Shown piece by piece: positions 1 to 8,481 of a DNA stretch of 45,070 nt. Numbering within the stretch: the first letter of the stretch is position 1; each line of letters opens with the position of its first letter. The translations under genes and the position numbers were made by a program. This DNA is from JACDBE01 sp051002015 (GTDB taxonomy: Bacteria > Actinomycetota > Acidimicrobiia > Spongiisociales > UBA5794). The notes under the pieces are model-generated. The model did no database searches. It saw nothing but the letters and a program-made list of their open reading frames with translations, and was not told the DNA's origin. The stretch covers positions 1-45,070 of the forward strand of contig JBPCMS010000080.1 of NCBI GenBank assembly GCA_051002015.1, written 5' to 3'.

Positions 1-1
1 C

Positions 2-364
2 ATCAACCTGGCGGATCTGGACGACGACCTGGACTCCCCGTTCGACGACAACGGCGGGGACACTGTGACCGATGACGACGACTCGCCCGACGACAGCACC
101 CCGGTCGGAACGGGTGGTGACGACGACGACTCGCCCGATGACAGTGTCCCCACCACGGGTGGCGGTGACGACGACGACTCGCCCGACGACAGCCCCGAAC
201 CGTCGCCGGCACCGGGTGGCGGCGACGACGACTCGCCCGACGACTCCAGCCCTGCACCCGGTGGCGGCGACGACGACTCGCCGGACGATTCCCGCCGGGC
301 ACCCGGTGGCGGGGGCGACGACTCGCCGGACGACTCCTCGCCCGGCGACGATTCGGACGACTGA
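2..364 (+). CDS. C-terminal part of an Asp-rich repeat protein (5' end outside window)
   Basis: The frame is open from the left edge and ends with TGA at 362-364, so only the C-terminal 120 residues are visible. They are almost entirely Asp, Ser, Pro, Gly and Thr. Six copies of a DD(DD)SPDDS unit are separated by short Gly/Pro/Thr linkers, and the Asp run shortens from four to two toward the end. No enzyme domain is visible. Such a tail is usually disordered, very acidic and able to bind Ca2+ or other cations, often at the end of an exported or surface protein; that is inference. An internal ATG at 65 exists, but the frame continues upstream of it without a stop. The kinase/regulator pair follows about 100 bp later, so this could be its target or signal partner. 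Function unknown. Confidence 0.6.
   Translation: MNLADLDDDLDSPFDDNGGDTVTDDDDSPDDSTPVGTGGDDDDSPDDSVPTTGGGDDDDSPDDSPEPSPAPGGGDDDSPDDSSPAPGGGDDDSPDDSRRAPGGGGDDSPDDSSPGDDSDD
71..337 (+). repeat. Six tandem coding repeats encoding DDDDSPDDS-type units
   Basis: Units begin near 71, 119, 167, 224, 269 and 317, about 45-57 bp apart. The first three encode D4-SPDDS, the next two D3-SPDDS and the last D2-SPDDS, joined by linkers such as TGG, TGGG or APGGG. Near-identical DNA in each unit suggests slippage or unequal recombination. Confidence 0.75.
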
Positions 365-468
365 ACGGACCAACCCACCACCACGCACCCACCCTCCGGG
401 GAGGCCTCCACCCTCCCCGCGGCGGGTACGGTGTGTGGTTGGTCGCTCGGCCTTACCCTGCCCCTTAC

Positions 469-1935
469 ATGGCAACCACCGTCGAGACCGAGAAGGCCAC
501 CGCAGCCGCCACCGGCCCCGAGCGGGCGGTGCGCCGCACCGCCACCGCACGGGTGCGCATCCTCGGCTGGTACGTGTCCCTCCTGGCGGTCGCCCTCGTG
601 GGCGCCTTCCTCGTGCAGCGGGCGTTTCTCCTAGACCGCCAGGACGCCGCCATCGACGACGCCCTCGACCAGGAGCTGGGCGAGTTCTCCCAGCTTGCCG
701 CCGGGCTCGACCCTGAGACCGGTGAGCCCTTCGGCACCGATGTAGCCTCCCTGTTCGACACCTTCCTCGACCGCAACGTCGCCTTCGAGGACGAGGCGGT
801 GGTGACCTTCGTCGCCGGCGAGCCGTACAAGGCGGACGCCCTCGGTGCCACGTTGGCGGCCACGCCGATCATGGGCGAGTGGCTCGACATCACCGAACCG
901 GTGCGACGAGATGTCGAGACGACGCTGGGTCCGCTCCGCTACCTGGCGGTCCCGATAACCTCGGGCGACACTGTCGAGGGCGTGTTCCTCGTCGCCATCC
1001 TCAAGGCGGACCGGATGGCCGAGGTCGACGATGCGGTGCGGATCGGCGCCCTCGTTGCCGGGTCGATCTTCCTGCTGGCGTCGGTCATCGCCTGGTTTGC
1101 GGCGGGGACCATCCTCAAGCCGCTGCGCACCCTGCGGTCGACCGCCCAGGCGATCAGCGACACCGACCTGACCGAACGCATCCCGGTCGAAGGCGACGAC
1201 GAGATCACCGACCTGGGCAGGACGTTCAACTCGATGCTCGACCGGCTCGAGGCCGGATTCGTCTCCCAGCGCCGGTTCGTCGACGACGCCGGCCACGAGC
1301 TGCGCACCCCGATCACGATCATCCGGGGCCACCTGGAGCTGATGGGAGACGACCCCCGGGAACGGGAGGAGACGATCGAGCTGGTCACCGACGAGCTCGA
1401 CCGGATGACTCGGATCGTCGACGACCTTCTCGACCTGGCCAAGGCCGAGCAGGAGGGCTTCCTCCGGCCAGGTCCGATCAACCTCGGCGACTTCATCCGC
1501 GACCTCCACCTCAAGACCGAGGTGCTCAGTCCCCGCCATTGGGTGGTCGAGGAGGCGCCGGACACCATGATCCATGCCGACCGGCACCGGCTCACGCAAG
1601 CGATGATGAACCTGATGCGCAACGCCGTCGAGCACGTACCTCCCACCGCCACCGCCTCGATCGGTGCCAGGATCGAGCATGGCTGGGCCCGTCTGTGGGT
1701 GGCGGACGAGGGTCCCGGCATCCCCCTCGCGGAGCAGGGCAGGCTCTTCGACCGTTTCGCCCGTGGCGAGATGGGCCGTCGCACCACCGGGGGCGCCGGT
1801 CTCGGCCTCGCCATCGTCAAGGCCATCGCCGAAGCCCACGGTGGCGGCGTCGCCGTCGATTCGGCGCCGGGAAAGGGCACGGTGTTCACCATCTCGTTCC
1901 CCGCCAACAGCCATCCCACCCAGGAGGCATCGTGA
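469..1935 (+). CDS. Membrane sensor histidine kinase (HAMP, HisKA, HATPase)
   Basis: This is a 488-aa two-component sensor kinase. A first membrane segment lies at about residues 33-53, followed by an extracytoplasmic sensor region of about 130 residues. A second membrane segment lies at about 191-215, then a HAMP linker. The H-box DAGHELRTP puts the phospho-accepting His at 276. The N-box (Asn about 385), the G1 box DEGPGIP, the F-box LFDRFARGE and the G2 box GAGLGLAIVKAI are all intact. I chose ATG 469 over the upstream GTG 433 because TACCCT at 454-459 would place transcription start close to 469 (leaderless) and because typical N-termini begin here. Its stop overlaps the start of the response regulator, so the two are cotranscribed partners. 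The signal sensed is unknown. Confidence 0.93.
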   Translation: MATTVETEKATAAATGPERAVRRTATARVRILGWYVSLLAVALVGAFLVQRAFLLDRQDAAIDDALDQELGEFSQLAAGLDPETGEPFGTDVASLFDTFLDRNVAFEDEAVVTFVAGEPYKADALGATLAATPIMGEWLDITEPVRRDVETTLGPLRYLAVPITSGDTVEGVFLVAILKADRMAEVDDAVRIGALVAGSIFLLASVIAWFAAGTILKPLRTLRSTAQAISDTDLTERIPVEGDDEITDLGRTFNSMLDRLEAGFVSQRRFVDDAGHELRTPITIIRGHLELMGDDPREREETIELVTDELDRMTRIVDDLLDLAKAEQEGFLRPGPINLGDFIRDLHLKTEVLSPRHWVVEEAPDTMIHADRHRLTQAMMNLMRNAVEHVPPTATASIGARIEHGWARLWVADEGPGIPLAEQGRLFDRFARGEMGRRTTGGAGLGLAIVKAIAEAHGGGVAVDSAPGKGTVFTISFPANSHPTQEAS

Positions 1936-2591
1936 ACCGGATCCTCATCGCCGAGGACGAGCCCGGCATCGCCTCATTCCTCGAGAAGGGGCTGCGGGCC
2001 CAAGGGTTCACCACCCTTGTCATCGAGAACGGGCCGGTCGCGGCCAACGCCGCCCGTGACCGCGATTTCGACCTGCTCATCCTCGACATCGGGCTGCCCG
2101 GTCTCGACGGCCACGGCGTGCTCGCCGAGATCAGGAGGCGCGGCGAGCGGATGCCGGTGATCATGCTCACCGCCCGCAAGGGTGTCAGCGACACCGTCCA
2201 CGGGCTCGAGGGTGGCGCCGACGACTACGTCACCAAGCCGTTCCGGTTCCAGGAGCTGCTGGCCCGGATCCGGGCCCGGCTGCGCGACCAGGGCACTTCC
2301 GAGGTCACCGTGCTCGAGGTGGGAGACGTCTCGCTCGACCTCAGGACCAGGAAGGCCACAACCGGCGGCCGTGAGATCGATCTGTCCGCCCGCGAGTTCA
2401 CCCTCGCCGAGACGATGATGCGCCACCCCGGGCAGGTGCTGTCGCGCGAACAGTTGCTCTCCCACGTGTGGGGCTACGACTTCGACCCGGGGAGCAACAT
2501 CGTCGATGTCTACATCGGCTACCTGCGCAAGAAGCTGGGCAAGAACCTGATCGAAACCGTCCGCGGCATGGGCTACCGCCTGAACGCATAG
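1932..2591 (+). CDS. OmpR/PhoB-family response regulator
   Basis: This 219-aa DNA-binding regulator is the partner of the kinase just upstream. The receiver domain (about 1-115) has the acidic pair AEDE near the N-terminus, the phospho-accepting Asp at 52 in LILDIGLPG, and Lys102 in YVTKPF. The C-terminal winged helix (about 125-219) shows the usual LSAREFTL, VLSREQLLSHVWG and VDVYIGYLRKKL signatures and ends with TVRGMGYRL. The start is GTG 1932, inside a GTGA overlap with the kinase stop and preceded by AGGAGG at 1922-1927. The longer frame upstream of it is an overlap with the kinase gene and was discarded. The target genes are unknown; the acidic repeat protein upstream is a candidate. 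Confidence 0.95.
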   Translation: MNRILIAEDEPGIASFLEKGLRAQGFTTLVIENGPVAANAARDRDFDLLILDIGLPGLDGHGVLAEIRRRGERMPVIMLTARKGVSDTVHGLEGGADDYVTKPFRFQELLARIRARLRDQGTSEVTVLEVGDVSLDLRTRKATTGGREIDLSAREFTLAETMMRHPGQVLSREQLLSHVWGYDFDPGSNIVDVYIGYLRKKLGKNLIETVRGMGYRLNA

Positions 2592-2617
2592 GAGGCGAGC
2601 AGGGGTGGGGTACGGGG

Positions 2618-3817
2618 TCAGGTGGCTGGGGTCAGGGTTTCCAGGAAGGCGAGGGCGTCGTCGATCGTCTCGATACGCACCACCTCGATGTCGTCGCCAG
2701 CCGCATCGGCGGCTATCTCGTAGTTGCTGGCGGGGACCAGCACGTAGTCGGCGCCGACCGCGATCGCCCCGAACACCTTCTGCCTGACCGCACCGATCCC
2801 CCCCACATCACCGTTGATGTCGATGGTGCCGGTGCCGGCGATGCGGTGCCCGGCGGTGAGGTCGCCGTCGGATAGCTGGTCGTACACCTCGAGGCTGAAC
2901 ATCATGCCGGCGGAGGGCCCTCCGATGTTCTGCGAGTCGATGGTCACCGCGATGGGGAAGTCGACCGACACCTCGTCGTTGGTGAGCAGGATCCCGACCA
3001 TTCCCCGCTCCGGATCCTCCTCGACACCCCCGTCCTCATGGAGGAATCGGAACGGGGTGAGGGTGATGGGGAAGGTGAGGGTCTCCACCTCGTCCTCGGC
3101 CTCGGTCTCGCCCTCGCCGACGGTACGCTCCACCGTGATCTCGATGGTGTCGCCGGGAGCGTGGCCGGCAACCATGGTGGTGGCGTCGCTGTTGAACTGA
3201 ACCGGCTGCCCGTCGACCGCCACCACCACGTCGCCCAGTTCGAGGGTTCCGTCTGCGGCCGATCCCTCCACCACCTGGGCCACCAACGCTCCGCTGCCGA
3301 CCAGCTCCGGGTCATAGCCGAGGCGATCGAGCGCCACGAAGATGGCGTAGTCCTTCGAGGTCTCCATCAGGTCGAGGTTCTGCTGGCGGAGCTGCTCCTG
3401 CGACACCCCGACGGGCCGGATGTTCTCCCGGGGAGCGAGATCGACCTCCTCGGCCAGCATAGCCCCGATGTACCCGAGCAGGTTGGTCTCCCGCACCGAC
3501 ACGGTGAGGAACAGCAACTCGCCCTCGGACGGCTCACCCGTCGGCTCGCCGACACTGACATAGTCGGAGGTGTCCTCGACCGGGCCGGGAGACAGGGCGT
3601 AGTACGGCACCTTGATCGGCCACGAGATGGCGGCGGCCACGCCGACGAGGAGTAGGAACCCGGCCAGCACCCACGGCCAGACCCGGCGCCTGCGGCGCAC
3701 GACGTGGTCGACGCCGACCGCGTCCAGCCCTTCATCGTCCATGGCACCGCCATCGAGCGGATCGTTGGGGCCGCCGGGGACGAGCGGAGTCGCCTGGGCG
3801 ACAGGGGTCGGGTCCAT
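2618..3817 (-). CDS. Membrane-anchored PDZ / Lon-like (S16) serine protease
   Basis: This 399-aa protein belongs to the YlbL/Lon-like secreted protease family. A basic stretch (VRRRRRVWPW) precedes one membrane helix at about residues 35-55, with the rest outside the membrane. A PDZ domain is centred on GDVVVAVDGQPV. The C-terminal S16 domain has the catalytic Ser302 in GGPSAGMMF and Lys347 in GAVRQKVFGAI, the Lon-type Ser-Lys dyad. I place the start at ATG 3817 because TAACAT at 3826-3831 lies 8 nt upstream, suggesting a leaderless transcript; the longer frame to 4126 would run into the bioY region. It converges with the response regulator (26-bp gap) and diverges from bioY. It probably acts in envelope protein quality control; substrates are unknown. 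Confidence 0.88.
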   Translation of the reverse strand: MDPTPVAQATPLVPGGPNDPLDGGAMDDEGLDAVGVDHVVRRRRRVWPWVLAGFLLLVGVAAAISWPIKVPYYALSPGPVEDTSDYVSVGEPTGEPSEGELLFLTVSVRETNLLGYIGAMLAEEVDLAPRENIRPVGVSQEQLRQQNLDLMETSKDYAIFVALDRLGYDPELVGSGALVAQVVEGSAADGTLELGDVVVAVDGQPVQFNSDATTMVAGHAPGDTIEITVERTVGEGETEAEDEVETLTFPITLTPFRFLHEDGGVEEDPERGMVGILLTNDEVSVDFPIAVTIDSQNIGGPSAGMMFSLEVYDQLSDGDLTAGHRIAGTGTIDINGDVGGIGAVRQKVFGAIAVGADYVLVPASNYEIAADAAGDDIEVVRIETIDDALAFLETLTPAT

Positions 3818-3905
3818 GGGTGCAGATGTTACAAGCCAGCCGTCGATAATCGGGTGGGTGCGCTCGGTACACTCCCGCCGCAGTCCCCAACGACGAAAGG
3901 CAGCC
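3818..3905. promoter_or_regulatory. Divergent promoter region, Lon-like protease / bioY
   Basis: The 88-bp gap holds TAACAT on the minus strand (3826-3831), 8 nt before the protease ATG, and TACACT on the plus strand (3868-3873), 32 nt before bioY. Neither has a clear TTGACA-type -35 box. GAAAGG at 3895-3900 is the bioY ribosome-binding site. I did not identify an operator. Confidence 0.4.
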
Positions 3906-4499
3906 ATGGTGCAGATCACGGTCCCCTCGCCGGTGATCACGGCGGCCGTTCTCCCCCGATCCAAGGTGGTGAGCATCGCCCTGGTGATCGGTTTTGCCCT
4001 GCTCACCGCCGGGGCCGCCCAGCTGGTGATCCCCCTGCCGTACACCCCGGTGCCCATCACCGGCCAGACGTTCGTCGTGCTCCTGGCGGGCGTCGCCCTC
4101 GGGTCCAATCTGGGGGCGGCGAGCATGGCGCTGTACGTGGCGCTCGGTGCGATCGGCCTCCCCTTCTACGCCGAGGGATCGTCCGGGATCGAGGTGGTGC
4201 GGGGCGCCACCGGCGGCTATCTGGTCGGCTTCGTCGTCGCCGCCTGGGTGATGGGCCGGCTCGCCGAGCGGAGGCAGGACCGGGCGATGGCCACCGCCAT
4301 CCCGTTGTTCCTGCTCGGATCGGTGACCATCCACCTCTTCGGGGTGCCGTGGCTGGCGCACACGCTGGGGGTGAGCGGCACCGAGGCGATCGAGCTGGGT
4401 TCGGTGCCCTTCATCGTCGGCGACCTGGTCAAGGTGGTGGTCGCCGGCACCGTGCTCCCCGCCACGTGGAGGCTGGTGCGAACGCTACGGAATCCCTGA
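3906..4499 (+). CDS. bioY: BioY-family biotin transporter (ECF S-component)
   Basis: This is a 197-aa integral membrane protein with about six hydrophobic segments. The family signatures PLPYTPVPITGQTFVVLLAG and GATGGYLVGF are clear, and both are typical of BioY, the biotin-binding S subunit. BioY can work alone or with the energy-coupling module (EcfT, EcfA), which is not in this window. ATG 3906 follows GAAAGG at a 5-nt gap; the longer frame back to 3612 reads antisense through the protease gene and was rejected. The thioesterase gene begins 4 nt after the stop, so the two are probably cotranscribed. Identification is firm; the energising partner is unknown. Confidence 0.93.
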   Translation: MVQITVPSPVITAAVLPRSKVVSIALVIGFALLTAGAAQLVIPLPYTPVPITGQTFVVLLAGVALGSNLGAASMALYVALGAIGLPFYAEGSSGIEVVRGATGGYLVGFVVAAWVMGRLAERRQDRAMATAIPLFLLGSVTIHLFGVPWLAHTLGVSGTEAIELGSVPFIVGDLVKVVVAGTVLPATWRLVRTLRNP

Positions 4500-4503
4500 A
4501 ACA

Positions 4504-4905
4504 GTGACCTCCAGGGCGGACCGCATCGTCGCCATGTTCGAGCGGGACCGGTACACCGACCTGCTGGGGATGCGGCTCGTCTCCACCGACCCGGTCACGA
4601 TGGAGATGGCGATCACCGGCGATCTCCTCAACTTCCACGAGATCACCCACGGCGGAGCGATGTTCTCCCTGGCCGACTCCGCCTTCAGCCTCGCCTCCAA
4701 CGCCCACGGTGACCGGGCGGTGGCCATCGGCACCCATCTCGCCCTCACCGCCGGGGCGGCCATAGGCGACACCCTCACCGCCGTCGCCGCCGAGGTCACC
4801 AGGGGCCGCACCTTCGCCACCTACCAGGTGACGCTCACCCGGTCGGACGGCAGGGTGTGCGGGCTGTTCACCGGGACCGTGCACATCACCCGCGCCGCCT
4901 CGTGA
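4504..4905 (+). CDS. PaaI-type hotdog acyl-CoA thioesterase
   Basis: This 133-aa hotdog-fold thioesterase has NFHEITHGGAMFSLADSAF, the hallmark of the PaaI group, with the catalytic Asp in SLADSAF. It also has the family C-terminal pattern in which a strand ends in LFTGTVH. PaaI enzymes hydrolyse (hydroxy)phenylacetyl-CoA and similar thioesters, freeing CoA from dead-end intermediates. The start is GTG 4504, just after bioY, and the stop overlaps the glgX start by 4 bp. A role in phenylacetate catabolism is plausible because paaG/H/J/N lie 30 kb away, but this operon position does not prove it. A general medium-chain or aromatic acyl-CoA thioesterase is the alternative. Confidence 0.85.
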   Translation: MTSRADRIVAMFERDRYTDLLGMRLVSTDPVTMEMAITGDLLNFHEITHGGAMFSLADSAFSLASNAHGDRAVAIGTHLALTAGAAIGDTLTAVAAEVTRGRTFATYQVTLTRSDGRVCGLFTGTVHITRAAS

Positions 4906-7016
4906 CGGTCCGCCAGCTCACCGGGCAGCCCCAGCCCTTGGGGGCGACGCCGGACCGGGACGGGGTCAACTTCGCCGTCCACTCCGACATCGCCAACCGC
5001 ATCGCCGTCTGCATCTTCGACGAGGGCGGCGGCGAGACCACCCACTGGCTCCAGCACCGCACCGGCTCGATCCACCACGGCTACCTGGTGGGGATCGGCC
5101 CCGGGACCCGCTACGGGCTGCGGGTCGACGGCCCGTGGGACCCGGCGAGCGGGCTGCGCTGCAACCCGGCGAAGCTGCTCATCGACCCCTATGCCGGGGC
5201 CATCGAGGGGGAGGTCACCTGGGACCCGGCCGTGTTCGGGTTCCGGCCGGAGCATCCCGACGCCATCGACTCGACCGACAGCGCCCCTTTCATGCCCCGG
5301 TCGGTGGTGGTCGACCACGACTTCGACTGGGGTGACGACAGCCCGCCCCGGAACCGGTGGGCGGACACGGTGATCTACGAGACCCACGTCAAGAGCCTCA
5401 CCCAACGCCATCCGCAGGTCCCGACACCGCGGCGGGGCACCTACCTTGGTGTGGCCTGTGACCCGGTGATCGAGCATCTCACCGGGCTCGGGGTGACCGC
5501 GGTCGAGCTGATGCCCGTGCTCCATTTCGTCCACGACCAGGCTCTGGTGGCCCGCGGCCTGCGCAACCTGTGGGGTTACCAGCCGGTCGGCTGGTTCGCC
5601 CCCCACGCCGGGTATGCCGCCGCCGGCGAGGGCAGCCCCGTCGTCCAGTTCAAGCAGATGGTGAAGCGGCTCCACCAGGCAGGGCTCGAGGTGTTCCTCG
5701 ACGTGGTGTACAACCACACCGCCGAGTCGCATCGACTCGGCCCCCATCTGTCGCTGCGCGGCCTCGACAACCCCGCCTACTACCGGCTCGACGTGCACGA
5801 CCGGCGCCGCTACCTGAACTTCACCGGCACCGGTAACACGGTCAACACCGACCACCCCGCGGTGCAGCGGGCCATAGCCGACAGCCTGCGCCACTGGGTC
5901 ACCCGGTACCACGTCGACGGGTTCCGGATCGACCTCGCCGTCACCCTCGGCCGCCGCCAGGAGCTGTTCGACGCCGCCGCTCCGCTGCTCCACCTCATCG
6001 GTCAGGATCCGGTGCTGTCGGCCGTGAAGCTGATCGCCGAGCCGTGGGACGTCGGGCCGGGCGGCTACCAGCTGGGCAACTTCCCCGCCGGGTGGAGCGA
6101 GTGGAACGACCGCTACCGCGACACGGTGCGCGACCTGTGGCGGGGGATCGGGGGAACCGTCCCCGACCTGGCCACCAGGGTCACCGCCAGCGCCGACGTG
6201 TTCCTCGCCGGAGGCCGCCGATCGCCTGCGGCCTCGATCAACTACGTCACCAGCCACGACGGGTTCACCCTCGCCGACCTGGTGAGCTACGACGAGAAGC
6301 ACAACGACCTCAACGGAGAGGACGGCGCCGACGGCATCACCAACAACCAGTCGTGGAACACCGGAGCGGAGGGTCCCACCGACGATCCCGAGATCCAGCG
6401 GATGCGCCAGCGCCGCCGCCGCAGCATGCTCGCCACCCTGATGGTGTCCCAGGGGGTGCCGATGATGCTCGGGGGCGACGAGCTGGGCCGCACCCAGGGC
6501 GGCAACAACAACGCATACGCCCACGACGACGAGACCTCGTGGTACGACTGGGAGGCGGCCGACCCGGGTTTCTTCGACTTCGCTCGCGCCCTCATCGCCC
6601 TGCGTCGATCCAACCCGGTGCTGCACCGCCGCACCTGGCTGACCGGACTCCCCCTGGACGGGTCGGACGGCCAGGACGTTGCCTGGTTCGCACTCGACGG
6701 TCTCCCGATGACCCTCGCCGATTGGGCGGACGCCGGGACCGGTGCCATCGGGATGCTGCTCAACGGCGAGACCCTGAGACCCCTCGACCTGGACCAGACC
6801 CCGCTCAACGCCGCCTCGTTCCTGGTGCTGGTGAACGGCGGTGGACAGAGCGTCGACATGACGATCCCGACGGGGGTCGGGGACGAGCCGTGGACGGTGG
6901 TGGTGGACACCACCGACGACGTTCCCCCCGATCCGGCAACCTTCGGGCCCGGGGAAGTCATCACGCTGCAGCCGTTTGCCATGATGGTGCTCCGCCGCCC
7001 GGGAGGGTCATCATGA
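4902..7016 (+). CDS. glgX: Glycogen debranching enzyme GlgX (GH13)
   Basis: This 704-aa enzyme cleaves alpha-1,6 branches left after phosphorylase trimming of glycogen. An N-terminal CBM48-like domain (about 1-150) precedes the GH13 barrel. The four classical regions are present: DVVYNHTAES, GFRIDLAV with nucleophile Asp344, LIAEPWDVG with acid/base Glu380, and VTSHDGFT with Asp453. NNAYAHDDETSWYDW is typical of GlgX/TreX rather than of branching enzymes. I chose GTG 4902, inside a GTGA overlap with the thioesterase stop; the frame's earlier ATG lies within the thioesterase gene. The stop overlaps the glgA start (ATGA), showing translational coupling. The C-terminal beta domain is complete. 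Confidence 0.95.
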   Translation: MTVRQLTGQPQPLGATPDRDGVNFAVHSDIANRIAVCIFDEGGGETTHWLQHRTGSIHHGYLVGIGPGTRYGLRVDGPWDPASGLRCNPAKLLIDPYAGAIEGEVTWDPAVFGFRPEHPDAIDSTDSAPFMPRSVVVDHDFDWGDDSPPRNRWADTVIYETHVKSLTQRHPQVPTPRRGTYLGVACDPVIEHLTGLGVTAVELMPVLHFVHDQALVARGLRNLWGYQPVGWFAPHAGYAAAGEGSPVVQFKQMVKRLHQAGLEVFLDVVYNHTAESHRLGPHLSLRGLDNPAYYRLDVHDRRRYLNFTGTGNTVNTDHPAVQRAIADSLRHWVTRYHVDGFRIDLAVTLGRRQELFDAAAPLLHLIGQDPVLSAVKLIAEPWDVGPGGYQLGNFPAGWSEWNDRYRDTVRDLWRGIGGTVPDLATRVTASADVFLAGGRRSPAASINYVTSHDGFTLADLVSYDEKHNDLNGEDGADGITNNQSWNTGAEGPTDDPEIQRMRQRRRRSMLATLMVSQGVPMMLGGDELGRTQGGNNNAYAHDDETSWYDWEAADPGFFDFARALIALRRSNPVLHRRTWLTGLPLDGSDGQDVAWFALDGLPMTLADWADAGTGAIGMLLNGETLRPLDLDQTPLNAASFLVLVNGGGQSVDMTIPTGVGDEPWTVVVDTTDDVPPDPATFGPGEVITLQPFAMMVLRRPGGSS

Positions 7017-8392
7017 AGGTTCTCTTCGCCACCGCCGAGCTGGCCCCGCTGGTCAGGGTCGGCGGTCTGTCGCACGCCGCCGCCGGTCTGGTGCGGCAGC
7101 TCCACGCCGACGGTGTCGAGGTGACCGTGGTGCTGCCCGACTACGGCAGCTACGACGCTGCGCTCGGCCCGGACCTGCCCCTCGACATGCCGGGATGGGT
7201 GGGCATCACCACCATGCGCCAGGGCACGTTTGGTGACGGGATCCCGCTGCTGGCGGTGCGCACCCCGGCCATCGAGCGCCCCCACCCGTACAACGACGGC
7301 ACCGGCGAGGGGTGGCAGGACAACGACTTCCGCTTCATGGCGTTCTCGGCGGCGGTGGCCCGGCTGGTCGACGTGCTCGAGCCCGACGTCCTCCATGTCA
7401 ACGACTGGCACACCGGCGGCGCCCTCGGCATGCTCTCCCGCCACGTCCCCTCGGTGTTGACCATCCACAACCTCGCCTATCAGGGCATGGCCGACGCCGG
7501 GTGGTTCGGCGTCCTCCACCGCCGCCCGGCGGCGTACGAGTGGCACGGCATCGTCAACCCGATGTCGGGGGCGATCGCCCTGGCCGACTATGTCATCGCC
7601 GTCAGCCCCAACTACGTCCACGAGATCCGCCGCCCCGAAGGCGGGTTCGGGCTCGACGGGCCGCTGCGGGCCAGGGGCGAGGGGCTGGTCGGGATCCTCA
7701 ACGGGATCGACACCACCGAGTGGAACCCGGCAACCGATCCGCACATCGCCGAGCCGTACGACGCCACGGACCTCTCCGGCAAGTCGGCGGCGCGGCGCCG
7801 CCTGCTCGAGGAGTGCGAGTGGGACACCACCCGGCACCCCATCATCGGGATGGTCACCAGGCTCACCGACCAGAAGGGGGTGGATCTGGCGCTCGACATG
7901 ATCGACTACCTCGACCACTTCCCGGCCAAGCTGGTCATCCTCGGCTCGGGAGATCGGGAACTGGCCGAGCGGGCGCACTGGGCGACCGTGGGCCATGGCG
8001 AGACAGCCCGTTTCGCCGAGGGCTACGACGAGGCGTTGGCGCACCGAATCTTCGCCGGGGCCGACCTGCTTCTGATGCCGAGCCGCTTCGAGCCGTGCGG
8101 CCTCGCCCAGATGCAGGCCATGATCTACGGCACCATCCCGGTGGTGACCGATGTGGGTGGGCTCCACGACACCGTCCTCGACGCCGACCTCCACGGGCCC
8201 GCCGGCAACGGGTTCATCGCCGGCCAGGTCACCGCCATGTCGCTGCTCGACACCCTCCACCGGGCCACCAGGGCATGGCGATCACCGAGCAGGCGCAAGA
8301 CCATCCAGCTCAGGGGAATGCGCCGCGACTGGTCGTGGAAGGAGCCCGCCCGCCAGCACATCGAGCTGTACCGGCGCATCAGCGGAGCGTGA
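7013..8392 (+). CDS. glgA: GT5 glycogen synthase
   Basis: This 459-aa glycosyltransferase elongates alpha-1,4-glucan from ADP-glucose. The N-terminal Rossmann half has HVNDWHTGGAL and VLTIHNLAYQG. The C-terminal half has GMVTRLTDQKG and PSRFEPCGLAQMQAM, the retaining GT-B nucleotide-sugar site. Length and order fit bacterial GlgA. The N-terminal donor-site motif, KXGGL in E. coli (Lys15), reads RVGGL here, with Arg15; this is conservative but unusual. The start ATG 7013 overlaps the glgX stop. glgC, which makes its ADP-glucose substrate, is 14 kb away in the same window, on the opposite strand next to glgB. Confidence 0.92.
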   Translation: MKVLFATAELAPLVRVGGLSHAAAGLVRQLHADGVEVTVVLPDYGSYDAALGPDLPLDMPGWVGITTMRQGTFGDGIPLLAVRTPAIERPHPYNDGTGEGWQDNDFRFMAFSAAVARLVDVLEPDVLHVNDWHTGGALGMLSRHVPSVLTIHNLAYQGMADAGWFGVLHRRPAAYEWHGIVNPMSGAIALADYVIAVSPNYVHEIRRPEGGFGLDGPLRARGEGLVGILNGIDTTEWNPATDPHIAEPYDATDLSGKSAARRRLLEECEWDTTRHPIIGMVTRLTDQKGVDLALDMIDYLDHFPAKLVILGSGDRELAERAHWATVGHGETARFAEGYDEALAHRIFAGADLLLMPSRFEPCGLAQMQAMIYGTIPVVTDVGGLHDTVLDADLHGPAGNGFIAGQVTAMSLLDTLHRATRAWRSPSRRKTIQLRGMRRDWSWKEPARQHIELYRRISGA

Positions 8393-8467
8393 CGATCCGC
8401 CCAAGCCTGCGAAGGGTTGGTACGGGTGGTTACCCGGGGGGCGGAAGGTAGGGGGAGCCTGGCGCTA

Positions 8468-8480
8468 GTATGTAGCATGC
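8468..8480. promoter_or_regulatory. Predicted GntR operator, site A (gntR promoter)
   Basis: The sequence is GTATGTAGCATGC: 5-bp arms GTATG/CATGC around TAG, one mismatch from a perfect inverted repeat. It overlaps a TAGTAT box at 8466-8471 and ends 1 nt before the gntR ATG. It matches the 13-mer between ubiD and the luciferase-like genes at 12 of 13 positions, implying autoregulation. This is inferred from motif sharing. Confidence 0.7.
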
Positions 8481-8481
8481 C

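Noticed and set aside
65..340. CRISPR-like periodic repeat
   Set aside because: The repeats are in frame, of shrinking length and encode Asp-Ser-Pro units; spacers are short linkers of the same composition.
4821..6626. Long open frame antisense to glgX
   Set aside because: It is a mirror frame of GC-rich codon use; glgX on the plus strand has all GH13 motifs and the antisense product has no recognisable pattern.
8423..8436. Small inverted repeat CGGGT-GGTT-ACCCG after glgA
   Set aside because: The stem is only 5 bp with no T-run; too weak to call a terminator in such GC-rich DNA.
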